Below, piece after piece: positions 1 to 12,100 of a stretch of DNA of 64,000 nt. Origin of the DNA: Phlebiopsis flavidoalba (taxonomy: Eukaryota; Basidiomycota; Agaricomycetes; Polyporales; Phanerochaetaceae); assembly GCA_035772785.1 (NCBI GenBank), contig JAOCPU010000004.1, forward strand, positions 372,001-436,000, written 5' to 3'. The notes under the pieces are model-generated. The model had not been told where the DNA came from. It saw only the letters and a list, made by a program, of their open reading frames with translations, and searched no databases. Position numbers and translations under genes: made by a program. Position 1 is the first letter of the stretch. Each line of letters opens with the position of its first letter.

Positions 1-3000
1 GCTCTGCACTGAAAATGCCTGCCCTCGGACGGGAGAAGCTCCTCCGTACGCCGGTGGCACACGTCCTGGTTGCCTGCCGGGATCATGCCACAGACAAGTC
101 CCAACAACACCTTCCTCACGCGCCCACCACGCTCTCACATTCACGAGTCTCCTCCAGACAACCGGTCGATGATGCCCTGCGCCGCCGTGTGCGCACGACC
201 TGGCGGCGACGGCACATGTGATGCACATCCCGTGCCGACCGCCTTCGGGCACACGCGCCGGACAGCGCGAGCACGCCCCCCACACGCAACGGACACCGCC
301 GCCGCTGTGCGTCGGTCTCGGGGCGCCGATCGACGCTGCTTCTCGCCCCGCCCTCCTGACCCTCTTTCGCTCTCCGACCCTGCTCCCGGTCCGACGCGTC
401 CTAACGTAAGCGCACGCACCTCCACCTCCAGCAGCAATCCACCACCTAGCACCCTCTTCGACCCTTCGTCTCGTATTTCACCGTTTTCCTCCCGCTTTTC
501 GTCCTAGCTCGTTTCTCGCCACCGCCAACAACCCCCTCCCCCGCCCCGCCCCGCAGACGCGACGCGAGTACGCGACCCCCCGAGCGCCCCCCGCGCACGC
601 GCACGAGTCCAGACCGCGGCCCCCCCGCGACACTTACGCACCACGAACACGCGCGTCGCGCGCGCCGCGCGCGAGCCCGGCAGCCACGTTCCGAGGCCCC
701 CTTCTCCCGAGGCCTCCCCCCATCACACTCTAATCCTGCTGAGCCTGTCTGCTGCTGCTGCTGGTGGCTGCCGCCTCCTCCCGCGAAGGTGACTGTAACG
801 TACGCACTGCAGCGCGCGGCATGCGCGTGCGCCCCGCTCTATGCGCCCCGACCTATTGTTCGATGTATGGTTTCCTCGACTCGGGCGTGGCTGGTGTTCT
901 CTCTCGCAGCGTTTTCGCGTTTCCCCGGTCATCAGCACCCACGCTGGTATTTCTTGTCCTGCGTAGCTTCGGCCTAACCATAACTCAATATATTATTCTA
1001 ACTCCAGTTGCTTGGTACAGTTGCAAGGGCGAACCAAGAACATGCCTAGAACGTATTGCGACCCTAGGGAAACAAAAACCTGCCATCTGTCGTGCCATCG
1101 CCCCATGCGCGCGACAGTGGGCGTCAAGCCCGCGCCCCCAGCATCGTCCACGCCGCCACCGCCACTACCAAAACGTGATTTTTCTACTTCGCTCTCCGGC
1201 TCTATCCCTCTTTCCATCGGGGCCTTTGCTCCACCTATCTGTATGGGACGCTCGTCACTTTCGCAATACACTCGCCGTGGGGCCGAAACCTTGTACCCAG
1301 TAGCTCGCCGTATGCCCCGTCGCCAATGGGCGGCCGTGGGGCGCGCGGGGGCCGGCAATACCGCTGATGGGGGACCCGGGGACCGGCGCAACGTGCCGAG
1401 GGCGGGGACCGGCGGGGCGCACGGGTAAGCGCGATGGGCAGGGCTTGGGTGCGTGGTTTAATATGTAGCCATGAGGGTGCGAAGTAGGCGACGGCGACGG
1501 CCATCGGGATGCGTGCGTGTGATTTAGTGGTTTGTATTACTCGTCGTCCGACGGAGGAGTCAGGTACGCGGCGAGGCGCGCGAGCGCGTCGGCGGCGCGG
1601 GGCCGGGGAGCGCAGCAGCGCGCAAAGTACGGCCCACGCGCCCGCGCACGCGCGCGAGGGGAGGCTGCGCTCCGCGAGGGACCCTGCGCGGCGGCGAGCG
1701 CGTCATGGTGTTGCGTCGGCGGCAGCGTCTGTAGCAATCAGCGCGGCATCAGCATCTTTGCGTCACTGGCAGCGCGAACAGCAAGAAATGGGGAGCGTTC
1801 AAGGGAAGACGCGGCGCGTGATGCGGGGGGCGAGATAGATTGCGCGCGCGGTGAACCCACCGCCACAATTCCGTAACATGTCGCGCGGAGGCAGCAGGGG
1901 AGCTACTACCCGTGGGTGAGCCTGCCCGGGAGCGTGGTGCGCGGCGGGGGAAAAATAGACAATTGGGTTTTTCTGAGTCGGCGGGTTGTGTCCGGATTCG
2001 GAGGGCGTAGTTGCTCGTTTTGGACGGGCTGATGGGGGGCAGAAAAGTGATGGGATGGGAAGAGATGGGCGCGGCGTCGCGACGGCCGGCCTGCACGGAT
2101 GCGGTGCGTCCACCGAGAGACAGTTAACGCGGCGGAAATGGGCACACATTGCTCGACGTCGCTGGAGCCGCGCAGCGACGCGCCGCGCCGCGAGCAGCGC
2201 GCAGGTCCTTGCGCGAGGCTCGACGTCACACACCCGACATCTGCGTCCGTCCTCCGCCAGTTCTGTCTGGGATTGAGCAGCACGGAATGCGGGGAGAGAG
2301 ACACAGGGCACCGGCGGGACTCGCAAGGCCGGCCTGGGCTCGCCGCCGCGCGGTGTGGCCACAAGCACGGCGCCTCCGTCATCCTCGCCGTCTCTTCGCT
2401 GGTTCTGCGTCGCGCAGGGTGGAGAAGCGTACGCCGGATCGCAGCCCGTGCGCACGGTGAGCGATGCGGAATCTGCATCGTGAGCAGATAGCGATGGGCG
2501 AGCACAGAACGCGAATCCGCGGCGCACTGCAGGGAAAAGCGGCACGGAGTGAAGACGCGAAACGCAGAACCTAGATAGCACACAGACAGAAAAGAAAAAG
2601 GATGAGACCCTCGACGTACACATCGACCCACAAGCCTCACGCTACCAGCCATTCCAATCAGCACACCCACCCACGTCCCCACGCCAGCGAAGGCGCGCTA
2701 GGGGCTCCGTCCACGTCCCGCAGGCGCCACCTCCCGACAGAGACGGACGATCGCCAGGGACAGACGTGCACGCAGCGCTTCGCGCGAAGACCGGACGTCA
2801 CGAACGCCGCCGGTCTTCCCGTCTGCCAGAGATCCACGACTCGAAGCGGTGGGCGAGGCCCGTGTGGTCCAATAGCCACTCGCGTCGCCTCGTCCCCGGG
2901 TGGGCCGGAACAGACGGTTGCCCCTGCGGTCTTCTCTGGCTGAATCGCTTCAAAGGAAGGCTTCCCGGACGAGTGGTCAAGTTCTGCCGGGGCCTCGCTG

Positions 3001-3400
3001 CTGCGCGCCCAACAAAGAGCAACGCTCATGTGATTCGTGTGTGCGGGCTCGGAAAGAACGCGCGCGATGAATGGCACGCATGGCTGCGAGCCCGGGAGAA
3101 ACGGAGGCGCGACACGCCAACGGAGAAACCCTGGTGCACCAAACAAAATGAAACGGCGGGCCCAAGAATGGGATGCAGTGCACGGATGTGCGTTTTTAGA
3201 TGTTTGGCGGTGGGAGACGTGCAGACCAGACCACGTCTCTCTGCTAGTTCCCGTCTCGCACACGCAACACGCACGTAAGTACTTCGCGAAGAACTCGTGA
3301 ACAATGTAGAAGATAAAAGGGCTTGTAGCGCGCGGCCCATGTGCGGGCAGCCCGCGCGTCACCAAAGATCCCCCCCACACTGACGGCTACCATGCCCTCC
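1..3400. other. GC-rich segment without a supportable gene
   Basis: Long open frames occur on both strands, for example minus 1799-2623, but they are Arg/Pro/Ala-rich, overlap each other in several frames and show no recognisable domain. This is what high GC content produces by chance. The stretch near 420-720 is pyrimidine-rich on the plus strand, as in fungal promoters and 5' leaders, so a regulatory role for a gene left of the window is possible but unproven. Confidence 0.4.
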
Positions 3401-4421
3401 CGCGCCAAGCTCAGCGGGCGCCCTGCAGCAGGATCAGAGTCCGGAGCAGCCCCACCGTCTCATCGCGAACCCTGGCGGCAGGCATCGCACCGAACGCATA
3501 ACGCAGACAGAGGGCCATAGAGCTCAGCGGCTTGCAAACAAAAGTCCGGATAGAAGTTTGACAGGCGCGCGGGGCGAAGCAGCGGCAGAGGCGGCGGCGG
3601 CGGTGGTGCGCGCGCACGGGGAAAAGGCCAAGTCTGAACAAAAGAGGGTGCGGGAGGTAGCGGCTCTGAAACGCGTAATTTTATTGCGGTGCACAGCTCC
3701 CCGCCTGCAACGTGACGTCGAGACAACGCAAGGGAAAACGTAAGGGCCGGGTCGCGCTGCCTGGGCCGACTTCCCCACACAGACAGCACGACAAAGAATT
3801 CCCAAACAGCTGAGCGAGGCGCACCGTGATGCGTATGACGTTTGTCGGCGCGGCGGGGACGCCCGCCGCGCCGGCCGTCGCTCACTTGTCGTAGCGTCGC
3901 ATGCGCGACGAGCCTGGGCAAAACCAGGTAACGAAGAATGCGGCGGGCGGGCCGGCGCCTGGGCTGCGTGCGGGTGGAGCGAGGGCAGTCCCGGCGGGCT
4001 GAAAATAGCGAGAATTTCGAAAAAAATAATAGAGAGACGCGGGCGAAATTTCGAATGTGAAAAAAAAAATAGGAATGTGCACTGTTGGAACAAACGGGAC
4101 CTCCACGTCGAGGAGCGCCGCGAGGGCTGCGCTGGATGCGGCGGCGCGCTCGGGCGTCGGGGCGGAGCCGAGCCCAGCGTGGCGCGTGACTAGCGGTGTG
4201 CAAAGCACCATGTCACGGCGCGCGCGAGTAGCGCGAGGTGCGTGTGTCCTGCGGGTGAGGCTAGGATCAGCGGGGACGGCGGGCGAAAGAGGCTTGGGCT
4301 GGCGAAATCGCAGCGCAGTTGCAGTGGGGCATGCGCTGTATCGCGAGGAGACGAGTGGGAGACTACCCGCGTCGGTGGTGGGGTGCTCAGCAAGCAGCCC
4401 GTTGGGCAATCCCCCCACAAG

Positions 4422-4454
<33 letters not shown>

Positions 4455-4675
4455 CCAACCGCGCGCATCTGAATGTCCGACAGAGTTTCGCAAGGTGTAA
4501 GAACAGGAGGCCCATATGCGGCATGTGCCCATGATATGCGGGGGGCCTCCTGCGCATCCTGGCTCCATCTCGCCCGCCGCGAGTCGCACCAACAGGGACA
4601 CCCGCGGTGAAGATAGAGCGTGTGCAGGCCGCAGGGCAGCAAAAGAAAACAGACATGGAGGCTAAACGCACGCAC
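3400..4675. other. Unresolved segment downstream of the SET gene, with an A31 run
   Basis: The minus strand holds a short open stretch ending at 3411 (last residues LLRTLILLQGAR). It could be a terminal exon of the upstream SET gene, but I cannot connect it with a convincing splice. A mononucleotide run of 31 A covers 4422-4452. Lysine-rich or phenylalanine-rich reading frames across that run are artefacts of it. Confidence 0.35.
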
Positions 4676-7222
4676 CTTATCCTCCGTGCCTTCATGTCGC
4701 GGTAGGGTAGATCGCCGTCCCCCTCGTCGTCATCTGCGTCCGGTTCCAGCTCGCCCTCCGCGCCCGCCTCGAGCGCGCGCTGCTTCGGCAGCAGAGCCGT
4801 CTGACCGCAGCCGCCGCCAAGAGGACGCGTGCACCCCCGCGTCTCGTTCCCAGCCCACAACGGCCACCTAGCGAGCAGCACCAACCGCGCAGTACACCCC
4901 ACCGCGTGTGCGACACCCATTAGTCCCGTCACTGTTAACGCACAAATCCCAGGCCGCTGTCCGCCACACACCCCCAGGGCGCCGTCCCTGCCCGCCGTCG
5001 TCCACCGCTGGTGCATCAGCGCGATACACGAGCCCCGAATTCCCACCACCGCCACCTCGCGCAGCACCCGCCGGCACGTTAGCGGCAGCACGTTCTTCCC
5101 GGGGCACCCCGCACGAGGGCCCGCGACGCAAGAAACGTCCGCGGGGCCGGGCAGGTCGTAGCGCGCGTCGAACGCGACGGCGTCGTGCTCGTTCCCGGGG
5201 AGCGCGAACCCGTAGCGCGCGAGCAGCGCCGCGTTCGCGAGGTGGCCGCCGTACGTGTTGAACACCTCGCTGCTGGCGGCACGCGCCGCACGCACAACCA
5301 TCTCGCAGGTGTGGGCCGCCTGCGCCGTCGTGGCGTCGGCGGCGCCCCGCGCGCCGGCCCTGATGCGGCCGCTTGGCGGGCGCTCGTCGTCTTCCGCCGT
5401 GTCGTCCGTCGTCGTCGTCGTCCGTGTGCGCACTGCGCGAGCGAGCCGCAGCTGACGCAGACGTCGAACTCGCTCTGTGTGGCCGCGGTTTTCGGGCGCG
5501 GGGACCAACGGCGAAAACGGCGGGGGAATGTGGCGGGCGGAGCGGGGCGGGGGAATTGGAACAATTGGGGGCGGGTGGGGCCGCCGGCAAGGGGTGGTGG
5601 GGTGGGAGTAAGCAGGAGAAGAAGAAGAAGCAGGGCATCAATGAGCAGGGTGTTCCGGCGGCAACGACTGAATGGGTGGAAGATTACGTTTACCTCTAGG
5701 TGAACATGATTGTCCAGTCGTATTGGTTGAATCCTGGCAGATGGGTCAGCACGACATGCCAGACATGCAGTGAGATCGAGGAAGTGATCCAAGGCGACGA
5801 TGGGAGCCCAAAGGTTAACTGAATGGCCTGCCCATCGGGGAAATAACAACAGCACAATACAGATACGACGGCAGAGAAGCTGCCCTATTCCAGTTCGCTG
5901 AATGGGGCGTTGATGCAGTATATCCAAGCAACAAGATGCGCACATGCGTGCCAGGCCCGACTATGGTCGAGACTGGCCCAACGGACTCTCATGTCTGCAC
6001 AAAGATTTTGCAAAGGGGCGAAGCGACGGACAATATTAAAGGTAGAATGAAGGAACTCACACGTCGGCAATGGGTACGTGGGGGGATCGACGAGCGAATG
6101 GTACGCATCCACGAGGAACGATCTTGAGGCTGACAAGAGAATACGCATGCAAAAGCAGAGAACGACAGCGCGGGGGCCGCAGCGGAATTTTTGCGCGGTG
6201 CTGGACAATGCCGGCACGACGACAGACGTGTAGTATTGCCGCACTTGGTCCTAGCGCAGACAACAGGGCAAGTTAGTGTACGACTGTAGGGCGGTATTGA
6301 TGAAATCAGATTCCACGGGTACAAAAAATCATCAGCAGGCAGTAGCATACAGAGCAGAACACAGTTCGGGCATCTGCAAGTGGGGGACAAATGAAATACC
6401 ACACCGTTGATACCGTTAAAGTCTCCACCATCAGGCCTGCAGCGGGCGGGTGCGCACGCCAGTGATGCCCAGGCCAGACAGAGAGAGAGAGAGCTTGTCG
6501 GAGCAAGGATCCCACTCACAACAACTGCTGCCCCCTATCTTCGCCGAGGAGCTCTCTGTCAATCTCCGTGCCTGCGGCCAGGGCGCCCGCCGCCTGCCTC
6601 GCATCCGCCACGCGCTGGTGGCCCTGGACGCCGCCGTGCGCCCACGTCCCGCGTCTGTTTCCCCTCACAACAGCGCGATCGCCAACCGTCGTGCGTGGGA
6701 GTGCCTGCAGGTAGCCGGCCCAGCGCGACGCGCGCCCGAGCAGGCTTGTGAGGGTGAGATGGCGCAGCGCGGAAGAAGTGTGGCGCACTCACAGCTCGCT
6801 GTACAACCGCGAGGGCGAGCCCCAGGCGGGCGCCGTGGCCGTATCGGCACGACGGGGATCGCGTCCCGCGAACAGGCAGGCGCGCGCCGAGAGCATGGCG
6901 GCCTTGGGGGTATCGTGACCACTGCGTTACGGCACGGCGCGGCGGGCGCAGACGGTAATTAGGGGTGTTGGGTGTGCAGGTGCGGTACGGCGGCGACCAG
7001 GAAGGGGCAGAAGTGAGCATAGCAGCACGGCGTGACCCCCTGGGGAAGACGCACTCACAGGTCTCGTGCGCATCTAATGGCTGACCCTGAGCTGTTGCAT
7101 ACGCAGCAGCCCGCCGCCGTTCTCCACGTCCGCGAGTATTACAGCCTACGGTCAATCCATATGCCATTGGCAGCGCACCAGTCAAGCAGGGTTTGATACG
7201 GGTTCCCGGTCGGAGACATCAT
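4676..7222 (-). CDS. SET-domain protein lysine methyltransferase (RKM4/SETD6/LSMT type)
   Basis: Likely S-adenosylmethionine-dependent lysine methyltransferase; in fungi this class modifies ribosomal or other cytosolic proteins, but the substrate here is unknown. The start at 7222 begins MMSPTGNPYQTLLDWCAANG, like the N-terminus of LSMT-type proteins. SRWAGYLQALPR lies near 6,720-6,760. NHVHLE ends an exon at 5694, the intron runs 5475-5693 (219 bp), and SEFDVCVSCGSLAQC follows. SEVFNTYGGHLANAALLARY at about 5,200-5,270 carries the conserved C-terminal SET tyrosine (FNTYG) and the family's N-A-x-L-L-x-R-Y-G-F signature. The last clear exon ends with DLPYRDMK before a GTGCGT donor at 4675; the true stop is unresolved. 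Several one-base shifts break the frame. SHR3 and BEM3 lie upstream on the same strand. Family is firm, exon map partial. Confidence 0.72.
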
Positions 7223-7659
7223 TCGTGTCGGTCGGCTGAAACTGGGCCCAGTCGGACACAGAGCTAAAGAGATTGTTGGAAAAACACGACAGAACTTCGC
7301 AGAGAGACCCGTCAAGACAAGACGGTCGGAAGTGGCAGTCGGATGGTGTCCACGGTGAGAGAACAGAAAACCCAGTGGCAGGTCGACCGACGCGCTTTCG
7401 GCCAGCCCAGCGTTACCCGGTTCCCACGCTTCCCCACTGTGCTTTTAGGCTCGGCCCTTACGGAACCATGACCGAGCTGCAGCCACTGCGTCAGATGATC
7501 TGCGTCATGTCTTTTCTCTTTCGAAGACCTTTTTCTGAGCACCGTAGAAAACGGAAAACGGCTCCAGATGGAAATCCGCCAGAGCGTGACAACCCCATTA
7601 CAAGACGTAGATTCGTAGAGATTCGGACTGCACACAGCGGTAGAACGGTAATCAGGCAA

Positions 7660-8536
7660 CTATTGATCCTTTCTTGGTCTCCTTGCTCGCCGTCGCTGTC
7701 GCTGCCTCTGACGCAGCCTTCCTCCTGCGCAGCGAAGCGGGCCAGCTCCTTGGCCTCGGGCGCGCCTGCGATTCCTGGCGTACTCCTCTCCTGCCTGCAA
7801 AACGCGACCCCGATCAAGGAGAGGCAGCAACAGGACACACGATCAGCACACAGAGAGAATACACCGCGGTGGCGCAACGGCGGCGCCGCGAGAGGAACGC
7901 ACCTGGAGGAAGAGGACCGCACCGAGAAGCGCGATGATGATTGGTGTTGCCCGCCAGAGACAGTCAGGCGCAGCGCCTCGATCTGGTCCTGCTCGCGCGT
8001 GTCGACGCCCTCGACGGGGGTCGCGATCGTCCGCGACGCGGGCAGGCCCACTGAGAGGTACACAGAGAGCGCAAAGATGTACACCGCTGGCGGCGATGAT
8101 TGGGTCGTCAGCGTGGGCTCAGCGCGCGAACGGTGCGGGGTGCGCACCGAGAGAGGACCCGTCGAACCATTTTGCGCTGTCGTCGAGCTTGATGAGCTTT
8201 CCCGACCAGCCCTATTACCCCCACTCCCATGATGGCGTGCATTAATGCCTGCAGACGGCGCAGCTGTCAGTACCGAAGCTGCTGAGTGCAAAGCGAGGAT
8301 GTTGACCTTGATGGCGCGTGGCGCGTGGAAGAACATGGTGTAAAACTCCATGCCATCCTTGACGACCTCGTCAGTGAGGGGCGTGAAGAGGACGCGGTAG
8401 TCCACGTTCAGACATACATGAACAAGACACCTAGACACAGAGGGCGCAATGAGCGAGCGGTCACTGTGCAATCTGCAGGGCGTTTACCAAGGAAGAAGCA
8501 GGTAGAGGAGAGAACGGCTGCTTGCCTGAATCCCAT
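7660..8536 (-). CDS. SHR3: SHR3-like endoplasmic reticulum chaperone of amino acid permeases
   Basis: SHR3 proteins are ER membrane chaperones needed for folding and COPII packaging of amino acid permeases. Five exons can be read: 8488-8536 (MGFRQAAVLSSTCFFLG), 8307-8430 (NVDYRVLFTPLTDEVVKDG), 8148-8248 (ALMHAIMGVGVIGLVGK), 7903-8086 (YLSVGLPASRTIATPVEGVD) and 7660-7794 (GEEYAR, then a basic tail). Introns of 57, 58, 61 and 108 bp all have GT..AG ends; the second has a CTGAC branch site. The summed length, about 197 codons, fits the family. Hydrophobic stretches fit a four-span protein. The frame needs one-base corrections, for example an extra base in GGGAAAGCTC near 8,198 and in CCAATCATC near 7,941, and the ending KETKK with stop at 7660 needs one more. 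Family assignment is from recalled family motifs. Confidence 0.82.
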
Positions 8537-9141
8537 GGATGAGAACTAACAGAAATAGAGCGTCGCTGGCGGTCGTCTGCATCCCTCCAGAGATTGCTCG
8601 CGGTCGCGCGCTGTACCTTGGCGCTAAGCTCGATCAATCTTCCAGTCCAAAAAGGGCAAGTACGCAGGACCCTTTTGCACTTTGTCTGCGCAGCGGCTGC
8701 CTTGGCAGCAGCAAGATATGCTGGCCCACGAGCAGCACACGTGTAGCTCGTCGCGCAAAAACTATTCAGCCCTTGTCACGCACTAGCAGAAGCAGCCGCC
8801 AGATCACGGTGGACCCACAGAGAAGTTTCGCGTCAGAAACGGGCCCATTATACAAGGGCCTTCGACGGGCGAGCTGTTTCACTTGTCGGACCAGTCCCGA
8901 AACATCGCTATCGCGGCGGAAGGGGGACCGGGACCATATATGTGGATGAATAATAGTATGTACATTACGAATCTCAGGGTATCGTCGAACGAGGGCAGGA
9001 GAGCAAGTAGCACTAGTGCTAGAACTAGTAGTACGCCGGAGGTATATCGCGAACCATATCATCACAAAAGAGAGCCCGAGAATCGCATGAGTGGAGACCA
9101 AGGTTATGCTAGAAGCCGTGAACTAGATGCGAATGTCGATG
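8537..9141. other. Intergenic region between BEM3-like and SHR3 genes
   Basis: About 600 bp between the stop of the RhoGAP gene and the SHR3 start. It should contain the SHR3 promoter. The short minus-strand frames here have no recognisable domain, and I see no further gene. Confidence 0.4.
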
Positions 9142-12100
9142 TTACTCGTCCAGGGTAGATACAAAAGGAAGAGGAGGAGCCACGATGATCTGGGACCGAA
9201 GACAAGCGCGGACGCCTACTTCGGTGTGTGCAGCGGGCGACGGACCCGGCGACGCGGGCACGCGTTGCGGGGTGCGAGGGCTGTTCGGGGAGGGGGTGCT
9301 ATGCGGAGGCCGGGGCGAGTGTGGAAGACCCATCATCCGGCTCTGCCTCCGCGTCGCCTTGTCGGTGACCGCCACGCTGAGGCCGCGGGTCGCCGCGACA
9401 GGCGGACGCCTTGCTGCGTGACGACGACGACGACACGCCGTTAGAACTGAGGTCGACGACCTGCAGCTGGGGCGTATCCGCCGACGGCTGCGCGTCATAC
9501 GCCGAATCGCGAGTGGCCGAGGATTCTGCGATGGAATCGTTGTCGGCGGTGCCTTCTGTCCCGCTTTCGTCATGCACGGAGTATTCTTCTCCCTCGTCAG
9601 ACTGCTCTTCAGCTAAAAGTAAGAAAGACATGAGAGAGCTGATCCAAACGGTATGTCCACACAGCGTGCGCACCTGTTAGGGTTCTGCCCGCTAGGCCGA
9701 GTAGTTGATCAGCCGCTGCGTCCGAATACCGCTTGCTGTTTCGTCTGCTGATGAAGCCCTTGTCGGTATCGTCTCTTTGTTCGGGCGGCTGCTCTTCCAG
9801 GTCGCCATCGACGTTGAACACACCGTTTGAACTCTCCAAGCATGAGACTGAAACACGCCCGCTGGGGATGCCCAACGTGGGACTGAACACAAATTCCCAC
9901 GTTCCTCATGGTCATCTTGTTCACATGCGCGTTCTGCACAATCAGGATGAGGTGTGCCGTAAGAGCGCGGAGCAGACTATAGTTGGCGATTGGCAGGGCC
10001 GCTATCAGCTGTGACAACTCCGAGATGCGCTCTTGGGGATCGACAAAGTCTATCGCATTTCAAGGTTAGACATAGCCCCAAAAAGAGAGTAGGCGCAACT
10101 CACCGATCACGGACAAGAAGCGCAAATGAAGTTCACGAGTCAGGATGCTTGCAGGCAGTTCCCGCAAAAACGTTTTCAAGAGTCCAGCAATGGCGTGGGG
10201 GTCCCAGTGCTCATCGGAGGCCAAAGATCGACGTCACCCTCTGTGGCAAGGTAGGTGTGAGCTAACGTCACTGCGAACTGGAGAAGGCAAATAGACACCG
10301 ACCATTGTTGAAGCGGTCCTTCAAAGCCTTGATGACGGCAGAGCTTCCACTGAGTCGGTATATGCCTTCTTCTTGCTCCGCTTTCTTCGCCTCCAGGTAC
10401 TGGATGCACCGGAATACAATGGCTGGGAGGCTCGCGATCTCCGCGACGTCTAGGGACTCTTCCAAGCTCACGCCGAAGACTGCCCGGGTACGTGGACTTG
10501 GGGCATTAGGTTTGTCTAACGGAGAAAAAACAAGCGATCAGAGCTGCCCGCGGCCGACGCCTCACTGCTACGCACCGTGCCGGCCCAAAGCCCCAGAATG
10601 ACCGCGACTTTGAGCCTTTTCCCTGCGCTCGCTCGACGACTGCGGGTCGGGAGGCGCACTGCTCCCACCACCAAATTTGTAGCCAGCGGTATCGGCGTAC
10701 CGTTCATCGGACCGGAAATCTTAACCTTCCCATTCGCGTCGACCCGCGAGTCTGCAGCACCGCTGGATCTTTCTCTGGAGAAGCAGGCCGCTCTGGAATG
10801 GGCGACGGCTTGAGAGGATTCATGGATCTCCGTCGTTCCTTTTTTCTCTGTTCTGCAGACGCACCGACATACTTGCCTCTGCTGTTCGGCACAGCGTGTG
10901 GGTCGGCCATGTCCGCCGTAGGTGGCCCATCTCCGAGTTTGCGCGTTGGCCCACGGCCGGGGCATGTCGACTTCCTCGGTTCCCACCAGCGTCGACGTAG
11001 ACGGCAGCGAGCTCGAGAGCGGAGTGTCTGGTGGCAAGGATGCGGGCTTGGCAGGGTTTTCCTCGGGGACAGGAGCAGAGAAGAGCTTCGCGTTTGTTTG
11101 CGTCAGGGCGCAAGCTCCGACACAGGCACCACCTTGGTGATCTCGATGTTGCGTGTGCACGGCGCGTTGGTGTAGAGAGGTCCGATGGGGCTTCTGGAGC
11201 TGGTGCTCGCTCGCGAGGCCGCTGCAATACTTGTCGCCTCCTCGTCGCTGTATCGCCCCGTCACATACCGGCACAAGTACATCCACCCAACTATCCCGCT
11301 CCTCGTCGCTCTCAGCATTACAGAGAACGTGCCTGGGATTGTTGCCACCTGGGCCCCGTTTGGCCTCGATGATCATGGAAGGCGTGTCGATATTCATTGT
11401 CTTCGGTCAGCGTCCTTCCTTTCTAGCATGCGCTGCTGACGACCGATTTGTGCATTGGTGATCTGGATAGAGCCTAGGTGTGCACCGCCGACGCTACCCG
11501 CGCTATACCCGTCATTGAGATGAATCAGTACGGAAGATGAGATGTTTACAGGACTGGTCCACGCGAATGACGTCCACAGACGACGGTGATAAGACGTTGG
11601 ACCAGGCAAGGAGAAGGAGACTCACACTCTCATAGTATTCCAGAGAAGGTCCCTGGAGAACGAAATACCGCGTCTTCCAGCCTCCAAAGTTCTTTCTTGT
11701 CCTCTCTTCGTCAGATATCCCCTCCTTGTAACCAGCGCGCGTGACAGGCTTCTGCGCCTCATTCGCTATCCCCCGAGGTGAAGAAGGCGATCACCTCATC
11801 CTTGTTCTTCGTGGGCAAGGTCCCTAACAGCGAGACCGCAAATATAGCTCCAGGGCGGGACTAAAGATGCGACATATGAACATCGTGTGAACGGAAAGAA
11901 AAAACATGACCCGCAAACTCACTTTCCTCTGATCAACTTTGCAGGTGCCGATGTGGTCTTTTCCACAAAACGCCCCTCTGGCAGGCCCCTGACTAGCTCT
12001 CTTTTCCCCAAGGTCTTTCCCAATCGGCAGCCCGCATCCGCCGAGTCCACGTGTCAGCACTACATCACCCTGTACAATTTTTCGTATCTTCCACGGCTCT

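Noticed and set aside
1799..2682. Two long overlapping minus-strand open frames (274 and 258 codons)
   Set aside because: They overlap in different frames, are Arg/Pro/Ala-rich and carry no domain, as expected by chance in GC-rich DNA.
4057..4675. Frames containing long Lys or Phe runs
   Set aside because: The runs are translations of the A31 tract at 4422-4452 and not protein features.
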